A stretch of 64,000 nucleotides of DNA from contig JAKRSF010000006.1 of assembly GCA_022402445.1 (NCBI GenBank), forward strand, positions 522,540 through 586,539, read 5' to 3'. The DNA comes from Cyanobacteriota bacterium. Lineage in GTDB: Bacteria > Cyanobacteriota > Cyanobacteriia > CACIAM-69d. Positions 8,501-17,114 of the stretch are shown in pieces. Numbering within the stretch: position 1 is the stretch's first letter; every line of letters begins with the position of its first letter. A program made the translations under genes and the position numbers. A model generated the notes under the pieces. The model did not search any database. It was not told the origin of the DNA and saw only the letters and a program-made list of their open reading frames with translations.

Positions 8501-11023
8501 CAATCCCGGTGCCACCGTCAAGTCTCCTGAGGTGGATATCTCCAAACCGCCCCCCCGAATTCCCAGACTGATCGGTGCCGTAATGGCGATCGACGACGGC
8601 TGCCGCACGTTCCCAATGAGTACCGTTTGCTCCTCCGTCACAATTTGGCTGAGCGTCAGGGGGCCAAACGTATTAATCTCCAAATTTGCGCCCAGGTAGG
8701 AGCGCACCGTCTCCAGCGTCACCGGTCCATTGGCCAAGATCGTAATCGGCCTATTGCTCGGCCCACCACCCGCATTGGTCACTAGGCCCGTGGTGGTGAT
8801 GGCACCGGCCGCCTCCAGACGAATCTCACCGCCGACGGAGGACGAGAGCCCCGCGTCAATGGAATTGATCGTCAGATCCCGAGCGCTGCGAAGGATGACA
8901 TCGCCCGCGTTGACGCCTGCGGTGGTGTTGAATTGGGCCGTGGAGGGGGCTGTGCAGCCTGCGCTGGGGCAAATATCTCCCACCAAGGTGGTTAGGAGGA
9001 TTGGCCCTGGGGGATTGGTTCCGGTTTCAGTGATGAGGTTGCCGTCTAGGGCGATCGCTGCCCCCTGGACCGTGATGCCATCCACGGCCCGCACATTGGC
9101 CGCAATGGTTACGGTTTCGGACGAGTCAATGGTCAGGCTACCCCCTGGAACGGCGGAGATGCCGTTGTTGACCTCGACGCTGCCGCCGCCGGTGGCAGTG
9201 AGGCTGATATTACCGGGGAAGGTGGAGATGGCGGAGTTGACGACTACGCTGCCGCCATTGGCCGTCAGGTTAATGGTGCTGATGTTCCCTGAGAGGTTGC
9301 TGTTGACGTTGATATCGCCGCCGACGGTGGTTAGGTTGATGTTTCCGTTGCTGCTGAAAATGCCGGTGCCGCCGATGTTGATGGTCTGGGGATGGGGGAC
9401 AACGGTTTCTAGGAAGCGGACGTTCATGTTGTCGTTGAAGTTGACGGTGCCGCCCCCGGCCTGGATCTGAAAGGTGCCGTTGGAACTGCTGATCGGGCTG
9501 TTGATGGTGATGTCACCGTCGGCCCGAAAAGTGAGGGTGTTGGGGGTTGTCCAAAAAATGGTTGCCCCTGGGTCAAGGGTGATGTTGCCAGCCCCGCCCG
9601 CAGGGGAGGCGGTGGAGACGATGACGTTGCTGCTATCTAGCTGGGTTGATAGGTCCGTGTTGTTCAGGTTGGAGCTGGCGGCGGTGCCGGTGTAGGTATC
9701 GGTGGCACCGTCGAAGGTGATGTCTACGCTGGTGGCGGCGGTGGAGATGGTGATGTCGGTGGGGTCGAGGAGAAGGGTGCCGCTGGGGCCGTTGGGAAAC
9801 CGCGATCGCAGGTCCGCTAGTCCGCTATAGTTGAGGGTTTCTTTACCGGATACTTCCGCAAAGCCGCCGCGATCGCCCCGTGCCGAAATGTTTCCGTAGA
9901 ACTGCGTAGCGCCATCGGCCCAGATGATCGCATTGCCACCGTCGCCACTGAAAATGCCGTCGGCCAAGAATCGGGAGTTGCGATCAACAAAGGCGCGCTG
10001 GGCATTGAACACATTCCCTTGCCCCTGGAGATCGCCGCCGAAGCGGATCGAGCCGCCCCCGATCGCGCTGGAAGCATCCACCGTTCCACCGATGGAAATG
10101 ACGCGATCGCCCAACACCGCGATCGCCCCCGGCTGATCCCCCAGGGTTGAAATGAGGCCAGTAACGAGGGATGTCCCTTCCGTCAGCAAAACGGTACCGT
10201 CCGGCTGGGCGATCGCCTGGGTGGCCCCATCAATCCCGTGGCCCGTCAGCAGCGTCGGCAAATCTAATGGCGCAATGGCGGGGGCGGTACCAAGACCTGT
10301 GGGCTGAAGTTCTAAACCCAGGACATTCCCCGCGATCGCCCAACGCACCGACGACTGACCGGGCACCGACGCCACAGTGACCCGCCCACCGGGAGCCATC
10401 AACGCACCGCCATTCCAGACCGTGCCCCCCAACAGCGTCAGGCCCGCCCCAGGACTCACCGCCAAAGCGCCAAAATTCGCAATAGAACCGGCAGAAGCCC
10501 CCGAAAACTCAAACCCCGTCGGCATACCCGCCAGATTCGACCACCCAGAAGCCGACACATCCAGCCCCGTCGTATCCCAACGCAGATCGCCAAAACCCAC
10601 CCCCGTCGCCGTCGAACCGACAAAATCCGCCGGAACATTGAGTTGGGCATTGGGACCAAAGATCAGTCCCGCCGGATTGAGCAGGTATAAATTGGCACCG
10701 CTGCCCGTCACCTGCAAACGACCATCAATCCAGGACGCCTCGCCCCCCACCACGCGGCCGAGGATGTTTTGGATCGTGGGCACCGTGACAAAATCCGCCA
10801 CCTGGCCCTGCTGCACGTGGAAGCGTTCAAAGCTGTGGAATAGATTGCCGCCGCCCGTCGAAGTCTGGCCGCCCGTGATTTCCAGGCGATCGCCCTGGAC
10901 CTGCACCTGAGTATGAAAACCATCCTGGGCGGGGACAATTTGCGCGATCGCGGGAGCCGCCCCCAGCCCCCAGCAAACCCATGCCACCACCGCCCCGGTC
11001 CGCCGCCACTGTCCCTCTACCAT
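5525..11023 (-). CDS. Secreted TPS/hemagglutinin-domain protein with C-terminal CHAT protease domain (paralogue 1)
   Basis: This 1832-residue protein begins with a signal peptide (hydrophobic AVVAWVCWGLG, cleavage near APAIAQ, residues 1-27). A two-partner-secretion domain follows, about residues 30-280: LEITGGQTSTGGGNLFHSF, LLNPAGLIFGPNAQL. About 950 residues of Gly/Thr/Ile-rich, probable beta-helix repeats come next. A proline-rich hinge covers about residues 1249-1350 with PEPIASPP repeats. The C-terminal third ends in a CHAT domain, a caspase-like cysteine protease fold. The candidate dyad is His1674 (LVHLATHAEF) and Cys1717 (VLSACRTALG). The protein is probably exported through a TpsB pore, but none is encoded in the window. 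It lies tail-to-head with its paralogue at 11278-16716. The substrate and partner are unknown. Confidence 0.88.
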   Translation of the reverse strand: MVEGQWRRTGAVVAWVCWGLGAAPAIAQIVPAQDGFHTQVQVQGDRLEITGGQTSTGGGNLFHSFERFHVQQGQVADFVTVPTIQNILGRVVGGEASWIDGRLQVTGSGANLYLLNPAGLIFGPNAQLNVPADFVGSTATGVGFGDLRWDTTGLDVSASGWSNLAGMPTGFEFSGASAGSIANFGALAVSPGAGLTLLGGTVWNGGALMAPGGRVTVASVPGQSSVRWAIAGNVLGLELQPTGLGTAPAIAPLDLPTLLTGHGIDGATQAIAQPDGTVLLTEGTSLVTGLISTLGDQPGAIAVLGDRVISIGGTVDASSAIGGGSIRFGGDLQGQGNVFNAQRAFVDRNSRFLADGIFSGDGGNAIIWADGATQFYGNISARGDRGGFAEVSGKETLNYSGLADLRSRFPNGPSGTLLLDPTDITISTAATSVDITFDGATDTYTGTAASSNLNNTDLSTQLDSSNVIVSTASPAGGAGNITLDPGATIFWTTPNTLTFRADGDITINSPISSSNGTFQIQAGGGTVNFNDNMNVRFLETVVPHPQTINIGGTGIFSSNGNINLTTVGGDINVNSNLSGNISTINLTANGGSVVVNSAISTFPGNISLTATGGGSVEVNNGISAVPGGSLTIDSSETVTIAANVRAVDGITVQGAAIALDGNLITETGTNPPGPILLTTLVGDICPSAGCTAPSTAQFNTTAGVNAGDVILRSARDLTINSIDAGLSSSVGGEIRLEAAGAITTTGLVTNAGGGPSNRPITILANGPVTLETVRSYLGANLEINTFGPLTLSQIVTEEQTVLIGNVRQPSSIAITAPISLGIRGGGLEISTSGDLTVAPGLLVRSVGGLDITATAIAAAGSTFSTANPDVGDSTSLQLTATSGGIEVGTIDTSNGGSLGPSGGGFVTVTAPQDITIGNINTVSSDDGQGGSISLTSSGGAIAFGSISGFGGDLGGGNVNITAATTLSGGDINLQGNGQLPSLGGSITITAPGGISLGNLTTLTTSTVQNAGNVNLTASGGAIAVGTITSTAPQRGGTVTLSAGTTINAGTISTQGNDQPGGPVSLTGPQGVTVGDITSSAIGSQGGSVTLRSIGGPVTFGNLDSAGTSGGNIFVESGVSILGGTIFTRATGGPAGNVTLDPPGDVVVQFIDASSTSGPGGNVAVVTGSNFVATNSFPCAAGNCSIDTSGSTTAGAITINHGGNGLVPFEVAAGGVPTNGTVGAISAGNSQATPGSYLYTTTFGNVSVISVPEPLPTPTPVPTPEPIAPPSPELPPETPPEPIASPPTPPETPPEPIASPPTPPEPPPEPIASPQPPPVPEPIASPPPPPPVSGPIAIAPPADPPPLVPPPPPPESVPEASPPSDPNPIRPPRSLSIIAPGPLAEPVLEPVLRRSIVRLLDTAQVEPAAELLDQLYSNHYLTYLDLPPRPILPSVPEVQNRLEAVGDRTGTSPVIIYALAREQQLDLILIPPKSAGRPIYRSVPSANQADLIEQSRQLRLAVTNPLERDSDAYKKPAQQLYDWLIRPILADLDALGADTLVFSLDRGLRSLPLAALLGDRGFLVENYALTLIPSINLTDTRYDPLDGSTVLAMGASEFSGLSPLPAVPVELKTIVAPSGDRGGGGDEATAIANSPSTPFGGLWPGQIWLNRDFTFENLRHSRATHANRLVHLATHAEFLPGDPKNSFIQFHEGPVPVDNLRQLNWTQPPVELLVLSACRTALGDEDVELGFGGLAVRVGAKSALASLWYVSDAGTLGLMSQFYDGLHRAPTKAAALQMAQVAMLRGTDLVEGDALRTTRGLVALPPAIAAQWPNSDLSHPYYWAAFTMIGSPW
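6975..7280 (-). repeat. Tandem repeats encoding the proline-rich hinge of CHAT paralogue 1
   Basis: Units of about 42 bp, each containing GGCGATCGGCTCC (plus-strand reading), encode PEPIASPPTPPETP-like peptides. At least three near-identical copies lie at about 7060-7200, flanked by more diverged ones. HIP1-like cores recur once per unit. The number of units could vary by slippage without breaking the frame because 42 is a multiple of three. Confidence 0.75.
10179..10958 (-). repeat. 780-bp direct duplicate, copy 1 (within CHAT paralogue 1)
   Basis: Comparing this stretch with 15878-16657 (offset 5699), I find no mismatch over 780 bp. It covers the end of the signal peptide and the whole TPS domain (about residues 23-282). 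On both sides the paralogues diverge abruptly: base 10178 differs, and from 10959 the sequences are unlike. This suggests recent gene conversion rather than selection on the protein. Confidence 0.9.
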
Positions 11024-11277
11024 CGTGCTTCATTCCCGAACTTAGGACGTTTTTACCCATCACCGATCAAGCCCTGCCCCCTGCGAGCCGTTTTGTGGAA
11101 AGGCAAAACCCCTGCCCCCAAAACCAGCTTTCATGACTCCCCATCAAAACGCCTGATCGTCCCGCTGAGATGAAGCTAACTTCCGATCTAGGCCCCCGCC
11201 ACTAGTTCTCTCTAGCTTGGTTTTTCTCTGGATCCATGGCGCATACGTGGTTTGTTCATGTTTCGTTACTGGGCGTC

Positions 11278-14200
11278 TTACCAGGGGCTGCCAATCATGG
11301 TGAAGGCCGCCCAATAGTAGGGATGGCTCAAATCTTCCCCCTCCCACTGGGCCGCGATCGCCTCTGGCACCGCGATCGCGCCTTGGCTAGTGAGCAATTG
11401 ATCGCCCTCTCGGAAATCTGCCCCGCGCAGCATCGCCACCTGGGCCGCCTGGAGGGCCGCTGCCTTGGTAGGGGCCTGGTGCAGATGGTCATAGAACTGG
11501 CTCATGAGCCCCAGGGTGCCCGCATCGCTCACATACCACAGGCTCGCCAGGGCGGATTTGGCCCCCACCCGGACCGCCAACCCCCCAAAGCCCAGTTCCA
11601 CCTCCTCATCCCCCACGGCGGTGCGGCAGGCGCTCAGCACCAGCAGTTCCACCGGCGGGCGGGTCCAGTTGAGTTGCCGCAGGTCGTCCACCGGCACGGG
11701 GCCGTCGTGGAATTGGATGAAGGAGTTTTGGGGCGCGCCCGGTGAAAATTCCGCGTGGGTGGCCAGGTGGATCAGGCGGTTGGCATATTGCCGACGGCTG
11801 CGGCGCAGGTTTTCGAAGGTGAAGCCCTGGTTGAGCCAGATTTGACCGGGCCAGAGACCCCCGGAGGTGGGATCGGGGTTTTGGGCTTTGGGGGCGCGAT
11901 CGCGGCTTGGGGCGGCGATGGTTTGCAGTTCGGTCGGCACGGCGGGCAGGGGATTGAGGCTATCAAATTCCGATGCCCCCATGGCTAGGAGCGTGGCCGC
12001 TTCGAGGGGTTCGTAGCGGGTGTCCGTGAGGTTGATGCTGGGGATGAGGCCGAGGGCATAGTCTTCCACCAAAAAGCCGCGATCGCCCATCATGGCCGCC
12101 ACGGGGAGCGATCGCAGGCCGCGATCGAGGCTGAAGATGAGGGTGTCGGCTTCGAGTTCCGTGAGATCGTTCAGGACGGGCCGCACGAGCCAATCGTAGA
12201 GCTGTTTGGCAGGGGCTTCGTAGCTGGTGCTGCGCCGTTCGATGGGGTTGGTGATGGCGGAGCGGAGGGCACTGACCTGGGCCAGCAGTTCCGGTTGGGT
12301 GGCCGATCGCACGGCCCGGTAGCGGGGTTTGCCCTGGTCCTTGGGGGGGATGACGATGAGGTCGAGTTGGCCGGGGCGCGAGAGGGCGTAGAGGATGACG
12401 GGTTTTGCGCCGGTGCGATCGGCGATGTCCTGCAGGAGGGTTTGGGTGACTTCGACGGTGCGCAGGTTGTCGAAGGTGGGCAGTTCCAGGTCCAGGTAGT
12501 TGCTATGGACGAGGGTATAGAGTTGGTCGATCAGGTCTACGGCGTCTTCGATTTGGCCCGAATCCAGCAGTTTTTCGATGTCGTTGCGGAGGGCGGCCTC
12601 TAGGACGGCTTGCGATCGCGTGTCCGCGCCGAAGGTTTCTGGGGTGCGGCGGCGGCTGAGTTCTTCGCCGATCGCGGGGATGGGGTCCGTTGCGGGGGGT
12701 GGGGCGGCGATTGGGGCAGGGATGGGGGTGGGGACCGGCGGCGCGCTCACGATGGGGGCAGGGGCGGGGACTGGGATGGGCGTCGCGATCGGCTCAGGAA
12801 TGGGAACTGGTGCGGGGATCGGCGTCGCGATCGGTTCTGGGACTGGAACGGGGGTGGGGATCGGCGTCGCGATCGGCGTGGGAATGGGAACGGGCGTTGC
12901 GATCGGCTCTGGGACTGGGACGGGGGTGGGAACGGGCGTCGCGATCGGCGTCGGCACCACGGTCGAGTCCGGCACGGGCACCGGAACTGGGGCCGGTTCG
13001 GGGGCAGGCACGGAAATGATGGCAATATTGCCGATGGTGAAGGTGAAGGGATAGGAACCGGCGGGCACCGTGTCGCTACCGGAATAGATCTGACCATCGG
13101 TGCCATTGATGCCCGACCCCCCCGGCACATCAAACGGCACGATGCCATTGCCCCCGTGACGAATGGTGATGGGGCCACTGTTAACGGGGCTGCTGCCGTT
13201 CGTCGCAATGCTGCACGCCCCCGAGGTCGCGGCGCAGGGGAACGTATCCGTGGCGCGGAAGCTGCTGCCCGTCACCACGTCCACCGTGCCGCCGGTGCCG
13301 CCAGTGCTGCGGGCATCGATGAATGACACCTCCACATCCCCCGGTGGATCGAGGGTGACGTTGCCGCCATTGCCGCTGCCGCCGCTGGTGATGATTTCGC
13401 CGCCGGTGATGCTCACGCCCGATTCCACAAAGAGGGCTCCTCCATTCCCGAAGCCACGGCTGTCCACATCCCCGAAGACCACGGGGCCGTTGATTGATCG
13501 CAGGGTGACGCTGCCCCCATTCCCCCCCGAGGCGCTGCTGTCGATGTTGCCGGTGGTGATGCCTGCGGGGGCGATGACGCTGATGGTGCCGGAATTATTG
13601 GTGGCGTTGTTGTTGCTATTGAGAATTCCGAGGACGGCGGTGCCGCTGTTGGCCGTTAGGGATAGGTTGCCGCTGGCGGTGGTGGCGGGCCTCACGGTGG
13701 AAAGGATACTGCCCGTGGCCTCGATCGCGCCTGCCGTCACCGTAAGTCCACCGGGGGCCGCGACCTCCCGGCCATTGGCGACGGAAAATTGCCCAGATGT
13801 GGTGGCCTGAAACTGCTGATTTCCATTGCCGGTCAGTGTCATATCCTGATTGACCGTGATCGCCGCCGGGACCGTGACGTTGCCGATGGTCAAATTCGCA
13901 CCATTGGTGGTGACGATGCCATCGAAGGTGACGGCTCCCGGCGCATTGACCGTGATCGCGCCGGTATTCGCATTGCCCGGTCCTGCATTGAGGGGGCCAC
14001 CGAGGGTGACTGCGCCGCCTCCGGTGATGGTGACTACGCTGCCCTGGGAGATGCCTTGGTTGTTGATCGGGCCGGTGACCGCGATCGCGCCAGCCGCCGT
14101 CAAGAGCACTGCCCCGCCACGGGTGCCCAGCGCCGTTGAGTTAGCCAGGAGCGTGCCCGCTGTCAGGGTTCCTGGAGTGGCCCGCAGATCGATCTTGCCG

Positions 14201-16716
14201 CCATCGCCGCCGGTGGAGTTGGTTTCAATGCGGTTGATGTTGACACTACCCGCAATGCTCTCTAGGGTCACGTCGCCACCGTTCCCGGCTCCCCCGTCCG
14301 TAAGGATTTGCCCGGTGCCCCCGTCGATGTTGCCATTGCGGGCGGTCATGGTGACGGTGCCCCCGCTCGCGGCTCCCGTATCGACCGTGTTGCTCAGGGC
14401 GATCGCGGCGGCATCCACCGTCAGGGGATTGCCATTGGTCAAGAGATTGGCGCTGATATCGACCGTCCCGGCGGCGGCGGTGGTGGTCAGGACCAGGGGA
14501 TATTGAATGGAATTGCTGTCAATGGGGGCATTGGCCGCGATCGTCCCCGTGAAGCCGGTTCCGGCGGTGGCATCGCCAATGATCACCTGGGTGTAGTCTG
14601 TGCCGATGCGCCCCAATTCATCGTTATTGAGAAAAATATTGCCCGTACCCCCCAGGGCGATCGTGCTGGTGTCGGTGAAGGGATACATCTGAAGCACGAG
14701 GGGATTGGCATCGTCTCCCGTGCCCGCGATGCTGCCTCCCATTGGAATCGCGATCGCGTCGCTGACAATCAACACGCGGCGATTATTGGCTGTGCCCGCA
14801 TTCAGGGTGCCCGCCACCTCAACCCCCGTGCCGATGGCGCTGTTGTTGAAGATGCTGATGTCGCCACCGCCGGAGTTGACCTCGGCCCCTGTTTCCACCA
14901 GGACCGCCCGCGCACTGCCTAAGCCCGAGAGGATTATGTCTCCCCCGTTGGAATTGAGAATCGCGCCGGGAGCAAGGGTGACGCCATCGCCTGCGCCGTT
15001 GTGCCCCCGGAGGCTGATGGGGCCGCCGTTGGTGGTTAGGGCCACGCCGCCATTGATCACGAGGGGACCATTGCCGCCCCCTGTGGGGAAGGGATCATCC
15101 GCCGTCAGGTTGATTTGAAAGGCCGTCAGGTCACCGCCCACCGTGATGCCCTGGGCCGCATTCATGAAAATGCCACCCCCGACATTGTTAGTAATATCGG
15201 CATTGATGGTGATGTTGTTTTCGGCCAGCAGGGTAAGGCGGGTGCTGGCGTTGTTCCAGACAATGGGGTTATTGACGGTGATGTTGCCAACCCCGCCCAC
15301 CGCAGGGGAGGTTGTGGAAACGACGACGTTGCTCGTGTTGAGTTGAGCCGCTAGATCGGCGTTGTTTAGGTCGGAGGCGTTGGCTGTACCGGTGTAGGTT
15401 TCGATGCCATCGAAAGTTATATCTGCGCTGGTGGCGGCGGTGGAGATGGTGATGTCGGTGGGGTCGAGGAGCAGAGTGCCGCTGGGGCCGTTGGGGAACC
15501 GCGATCGCAGGTCCGCCAGTCCGCCATAGTTCAGGGTTTCTTTACCGGATACTTCCGCAAAGCCGCCGCGATCGCCCCGCGCCGAGATATTTCCGTAGAA
15601 CTGCGTAGCCCCATCGGCCCAGATGATCGTATTGCCACCGTCGCCACTGAAAACCCCATCGGCCAGAAATCGAGAGTTGCGATCAACAAAGGCGCGCTGG
15701 GAATTAAATACATTGCCTTGCCCCTGAAGATCACCACCGAAACGGATCGAGCCGCCCCCGATCGCGCTGGAAGCATCCACCGTTCCACCGATAGAAATGA
15801 CGCGATCGCCCAACACCGCGATCGCCCCCGGTTGATCCCCCAGAGTCGAGATCAAACCAGTAATTAACGATGTCCCCTCCGTCAGCAAAACGGTACCGTC
15901 CGGCTGGGCGATCGCCTGGGTGGCCCCATCAATCCCGTGGCCCGTCAGCAGCGTCGGCAAATCTAATGGCGCAATGGCGGGGGCGGTACCAAGACCTGTG
16001 GGCTGAAGTTCTAAACCCAGGACATTCCCCGCGATCGCCCAACGCACCGACGACTGACCGGGCACCGACGCCACAGTGACCCGCCCACCGGGAGCCATCA
16101 ACGCACCGCCATTCCAGACCGTGCCCCCCAACAGCGTCAGGCCCGCCCCAGGACTCACCGCCAAAGCGCCAAAATTCGCAATAGAACCGGCAGAAGCCCC
16201 CGAAAACTCAAACCCCGTCGGCATACCCGCCAGATTCGACCACCCAGAAGCCGACACATCCAGCCCCGTCGTATCCCAACGCAGATCGCCAAAACCCACC
16301 CCCGTCGCCGTCGAACCGACAAAATCCGCCGGAACATTGAGTTGGGCATTGGGACCAAAGATCAGTCCCGCCGGATTGAGCAGGTATAAATTGGCACCGC
16401 TGCCCGTCACCTGCAAACGACCATCAATCCAGGACGCCTCGCCCCCCACCACGCGGCCGAGGATGTTTTGGATCGTGGGCACCGTGACAAAATCCGCCAC
16501 CTGGCCCTGCTGCACGTGGAAGCGTTCAAAGCTGTGGAATAGATTGCCGCCGCCCGTCGAAGTCTGGCCGCCCGTGATTTCCAGGCGATCGCCCTGGACC
16601 TGCACCTGAGTATGAAAACCATCCTGGGCGGGGACAATTTGCGCGATCGCGGGAGCCATCCCCAGCCCCCAGCCAATGCCGACCATCCCCAATCCGAGCC
16701 ATCGCCCCTGTCCCAT
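11278..16716 (-). CDS. Secreted TPS/hemagglutinin-domain protein with C-terminal CHAT protease domain (paralogue 2)
   Basis: The protein has 1812 residues and the same plan as its neighbour: signal peptide (MGQGRWLGLGMVGIGWGLG, cleavage after APAIAQ), TPS domain to about residue 280, long beta-helix-type repeats, proline-rich hinge (about 1234-1342, PVPxPIATP repeats) and a CHAT domain. The putative catalytic residues are His1654 (LIHLATHAEF) and Cys1697 (VLSACRTAVG). Both paralogues end in DLSHPYYWAAFTMIGSPW. ATG 16716 is preferred over the upstream ATG 16755 because GAGGA lies 8 nt before it. The passenger repeats (about residues 420-1080) differ strongly from paralogue 1, while the region before the hinge (NVTLDPPGDV, VESGVSI) is clearly homologous. 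The 254-bp gap to paralogue 1 is long enough for its own promoter. Confidence 0.88.
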   Translation of the reverse strand: MGQGRWLGLGMVGIGWGLGMAPAIAQIVPAQDGFHTQVQVQGDRLEITGGQTSTGGGNLFHSFERFHVQQGQVADFVTVPTIQNILGRVVGGEASWIDGRLQVTGSGANLYLLNPAGLIFGPNAQLNVPADFVGSTATGVGFGDLRWDTTGLDVSASGWSNLAGMPTGFEFSGASAGSIANFGALAVSPGAGLTLLGGTVWNGGALMAPGGRVTVASVPGQSSVRWAIAGNVLGLELQPTGLGTAPAIAPLDLPTLLTGHGIDGATQAIAQPDGTVLLTEGTSLITGLISTLGDQPGAIAVLGDRVISIGGTVDASSAIGGGSIRFGGDLQGQGNVFNSQRAFVDRNSRFLADGVFSGDGGNTIIWADGATQFYGNISARGDRGGFAEVSGKETLNYGGLADLRSRFPNGPSGTLLLDPTDITISTAATSADITFDGIETYTGTANASDLNNADLAAQLNTSNVVVSTTSPAVGGVGNITVNNPIVWNNASTRLTLLAENNITINADITNNVGGGIFMNAAQGITVGGDLTAFQINLTADDPFPTGGGNGPLVINGGVALTTNGGPISLRGHNGAGDGVTLAPGAILNSNGGDIILSGLGSARAVLVETGAEVNSGGGDISIFNNSAIGTGVEVAGTLNAGTANNRRVLIVSDAIAIPMGGSIAGTGDDANPLVLQMYPFTDTSTIALGGTGNIFLNNDELGRIGTDYTQVIIGDATAGTGFTGTIAANAPIDSNSIQYPLVLTTTAAAGTVDISANLLTNGNPLTVDAAAIALSNTVDTGAASGGTVTMTARNGNIDGGTGQILTDGGAGNGGDVTLESIAGSVNINRIETNSTGGDGGKIDLRATPGTLTAGTLLANSTALGTRGGAVLLTAAGAIAVTGPINNQGISQGSVVTITGGGAVTLGGPLNAGPGNANTGAITVNAPGAVTFDGIVTTNGANLTIGNVTVPAAITVNQDMTLTGNGNQQFQATTSGQFSVANGREVAAPGGLTVTAGAIEATGSILSTVRPATTASGNLSLTANSGTAVLGILNSNNNATNNSGTISVIAPAGITTGNIDSSASGGNGGSVTLRSINGPVVFGDVDSRGFGNGGALFVESGVSITGGEIITSGGSGNGGNVTLDPPGDVEVSFIDARSTGGTGGTVDVVTGSSFRATDTFPCAATSGACSIATNGSSPVNSGPITIRHGGNGIVPFDVPGGSGINGTDGQIYSGSDTVPAGSYPFTFTIGNIAIISVPAPEPAPVPVPVPDSTVVPTPIATPVPTPVPVPEPIATPVPIPTPIATPIPTPVPVPEPIATPIPAPVPIPEPIATPIPVPAPAPIVSAPPVPTPIPAPIAAPPPATDPIPAIGEELSRRRTPETFGADTRSQAVLEAALRNDIEKLLDSGQIEDAVDLIDQLYTLVHSNYLDLELPTFDNLRTVEVTQTLLQDIADRTGAKPVILYALSRPGQLDLIVIPPKDQGKPRYRAVRSATQPELLAQVSALRSAITNPIERRSTSYEAPAKQLYDWLVRPVLNDLTELEADTLIFSLDRGLRSLPVAAMMGDRGFLVEDYALGLIPSINLTDTRYEPLEAATLLAMGASEFDSLNPLPAVPTELQTIAAPSRDRAPKAQNPDPTSGGLWPGQIWLNQGFTFENLRRSRRQYANRLIHLATHAEFSPGAPQNSFIQFHDGPVPVDDLRQLNWTRPPVELLVLSACRTAVGDEEVELGFGGLAVRVGAKSALASLWYVSDAGTLGLMSQFYDHLHQAPTKAAALQAAQVAMLRGADFREGDQLLTSQGAIAVPEAIAAQWEGEDLSHPYYWAAFTMIGSPW
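12690..13015 (-). repeat. Tandem repeats encoding the proline-rich hinge of CHAT paralogue 2
   Basis: The plus strand shows short units containing GGCGTCGCGATCGGC alternating with GGAACGGG-type spacers. They encode PVPTPVPxPEPIATP peptides. The unit differs from that of paralogue 1 (PEPIASPPTPPETP), so the two hinges expanded separately. Confidence 0.7.
15878..16657 (-). repeat. 780-bp direct duplicate, copy 2 (within CHAT paralogue 2)
   Basis: This is the partner of 10179-10958, with no visible mismatch. Outside it the flank at 15520-15877 is similar to 9820-10178 but carries scattered substitutions, many of them silent. Confidence 0.9.
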
Positions 16717-17114
16717 GGTGTCGATCCTCGCCCCAGTATTCCGACTTAATCCCAAGTATCACCCTTTGCCCAGTGTGCCCCTTACCGCCCCCCAGGACAT
16801 CCCCCGCGCGCCCCAGGTTTAATGGGCCAAGGGTCTGCCTCCCCCAGACGCGCGATCGCCCCCAAAAGGTCCACCCCCATCCGATACCAAAGAAAATCTA
16901 GAGATTTTGCCCCCCCACCCCATCCCCAACCCCCAAGGCCGCCCCGGTTCCATAGGGGATGCTAGCCCGCACCATCCCCCGCGCCGTCTCGGTTTCAGGG
17001 GAGGTGCCCGCGAGGTTATCCCACCCTTAAGATGGTAGAACGACCGTCCCTCCCCCCCGAAGGACAGACCATCTCCCCCCGCCCTACCCCGCCGGAGCGC
17101 CCCCCAGGCCGCCC
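16717..17114. other. Divergent intergenic region, 398 bp
   Basis: The region lies between CHAT paralogue 2 and the hybrid kinase, which point away from each other, so it must hold both promoters. It is very rich in C-runs on the plus strand. I see no clear operator, repeat or RNA gene, apart from the GAGGA ribosome-binding site for paralogue 2 at about 16725-16729. Confidence 0.6.

Noticed and set aside
6975-13015. Regularly spaced repeats as a possible CRISPR array
   Set aside because: The units are within reading frames, vary between copies, encode proline-rich peptides and have no unique spacers.
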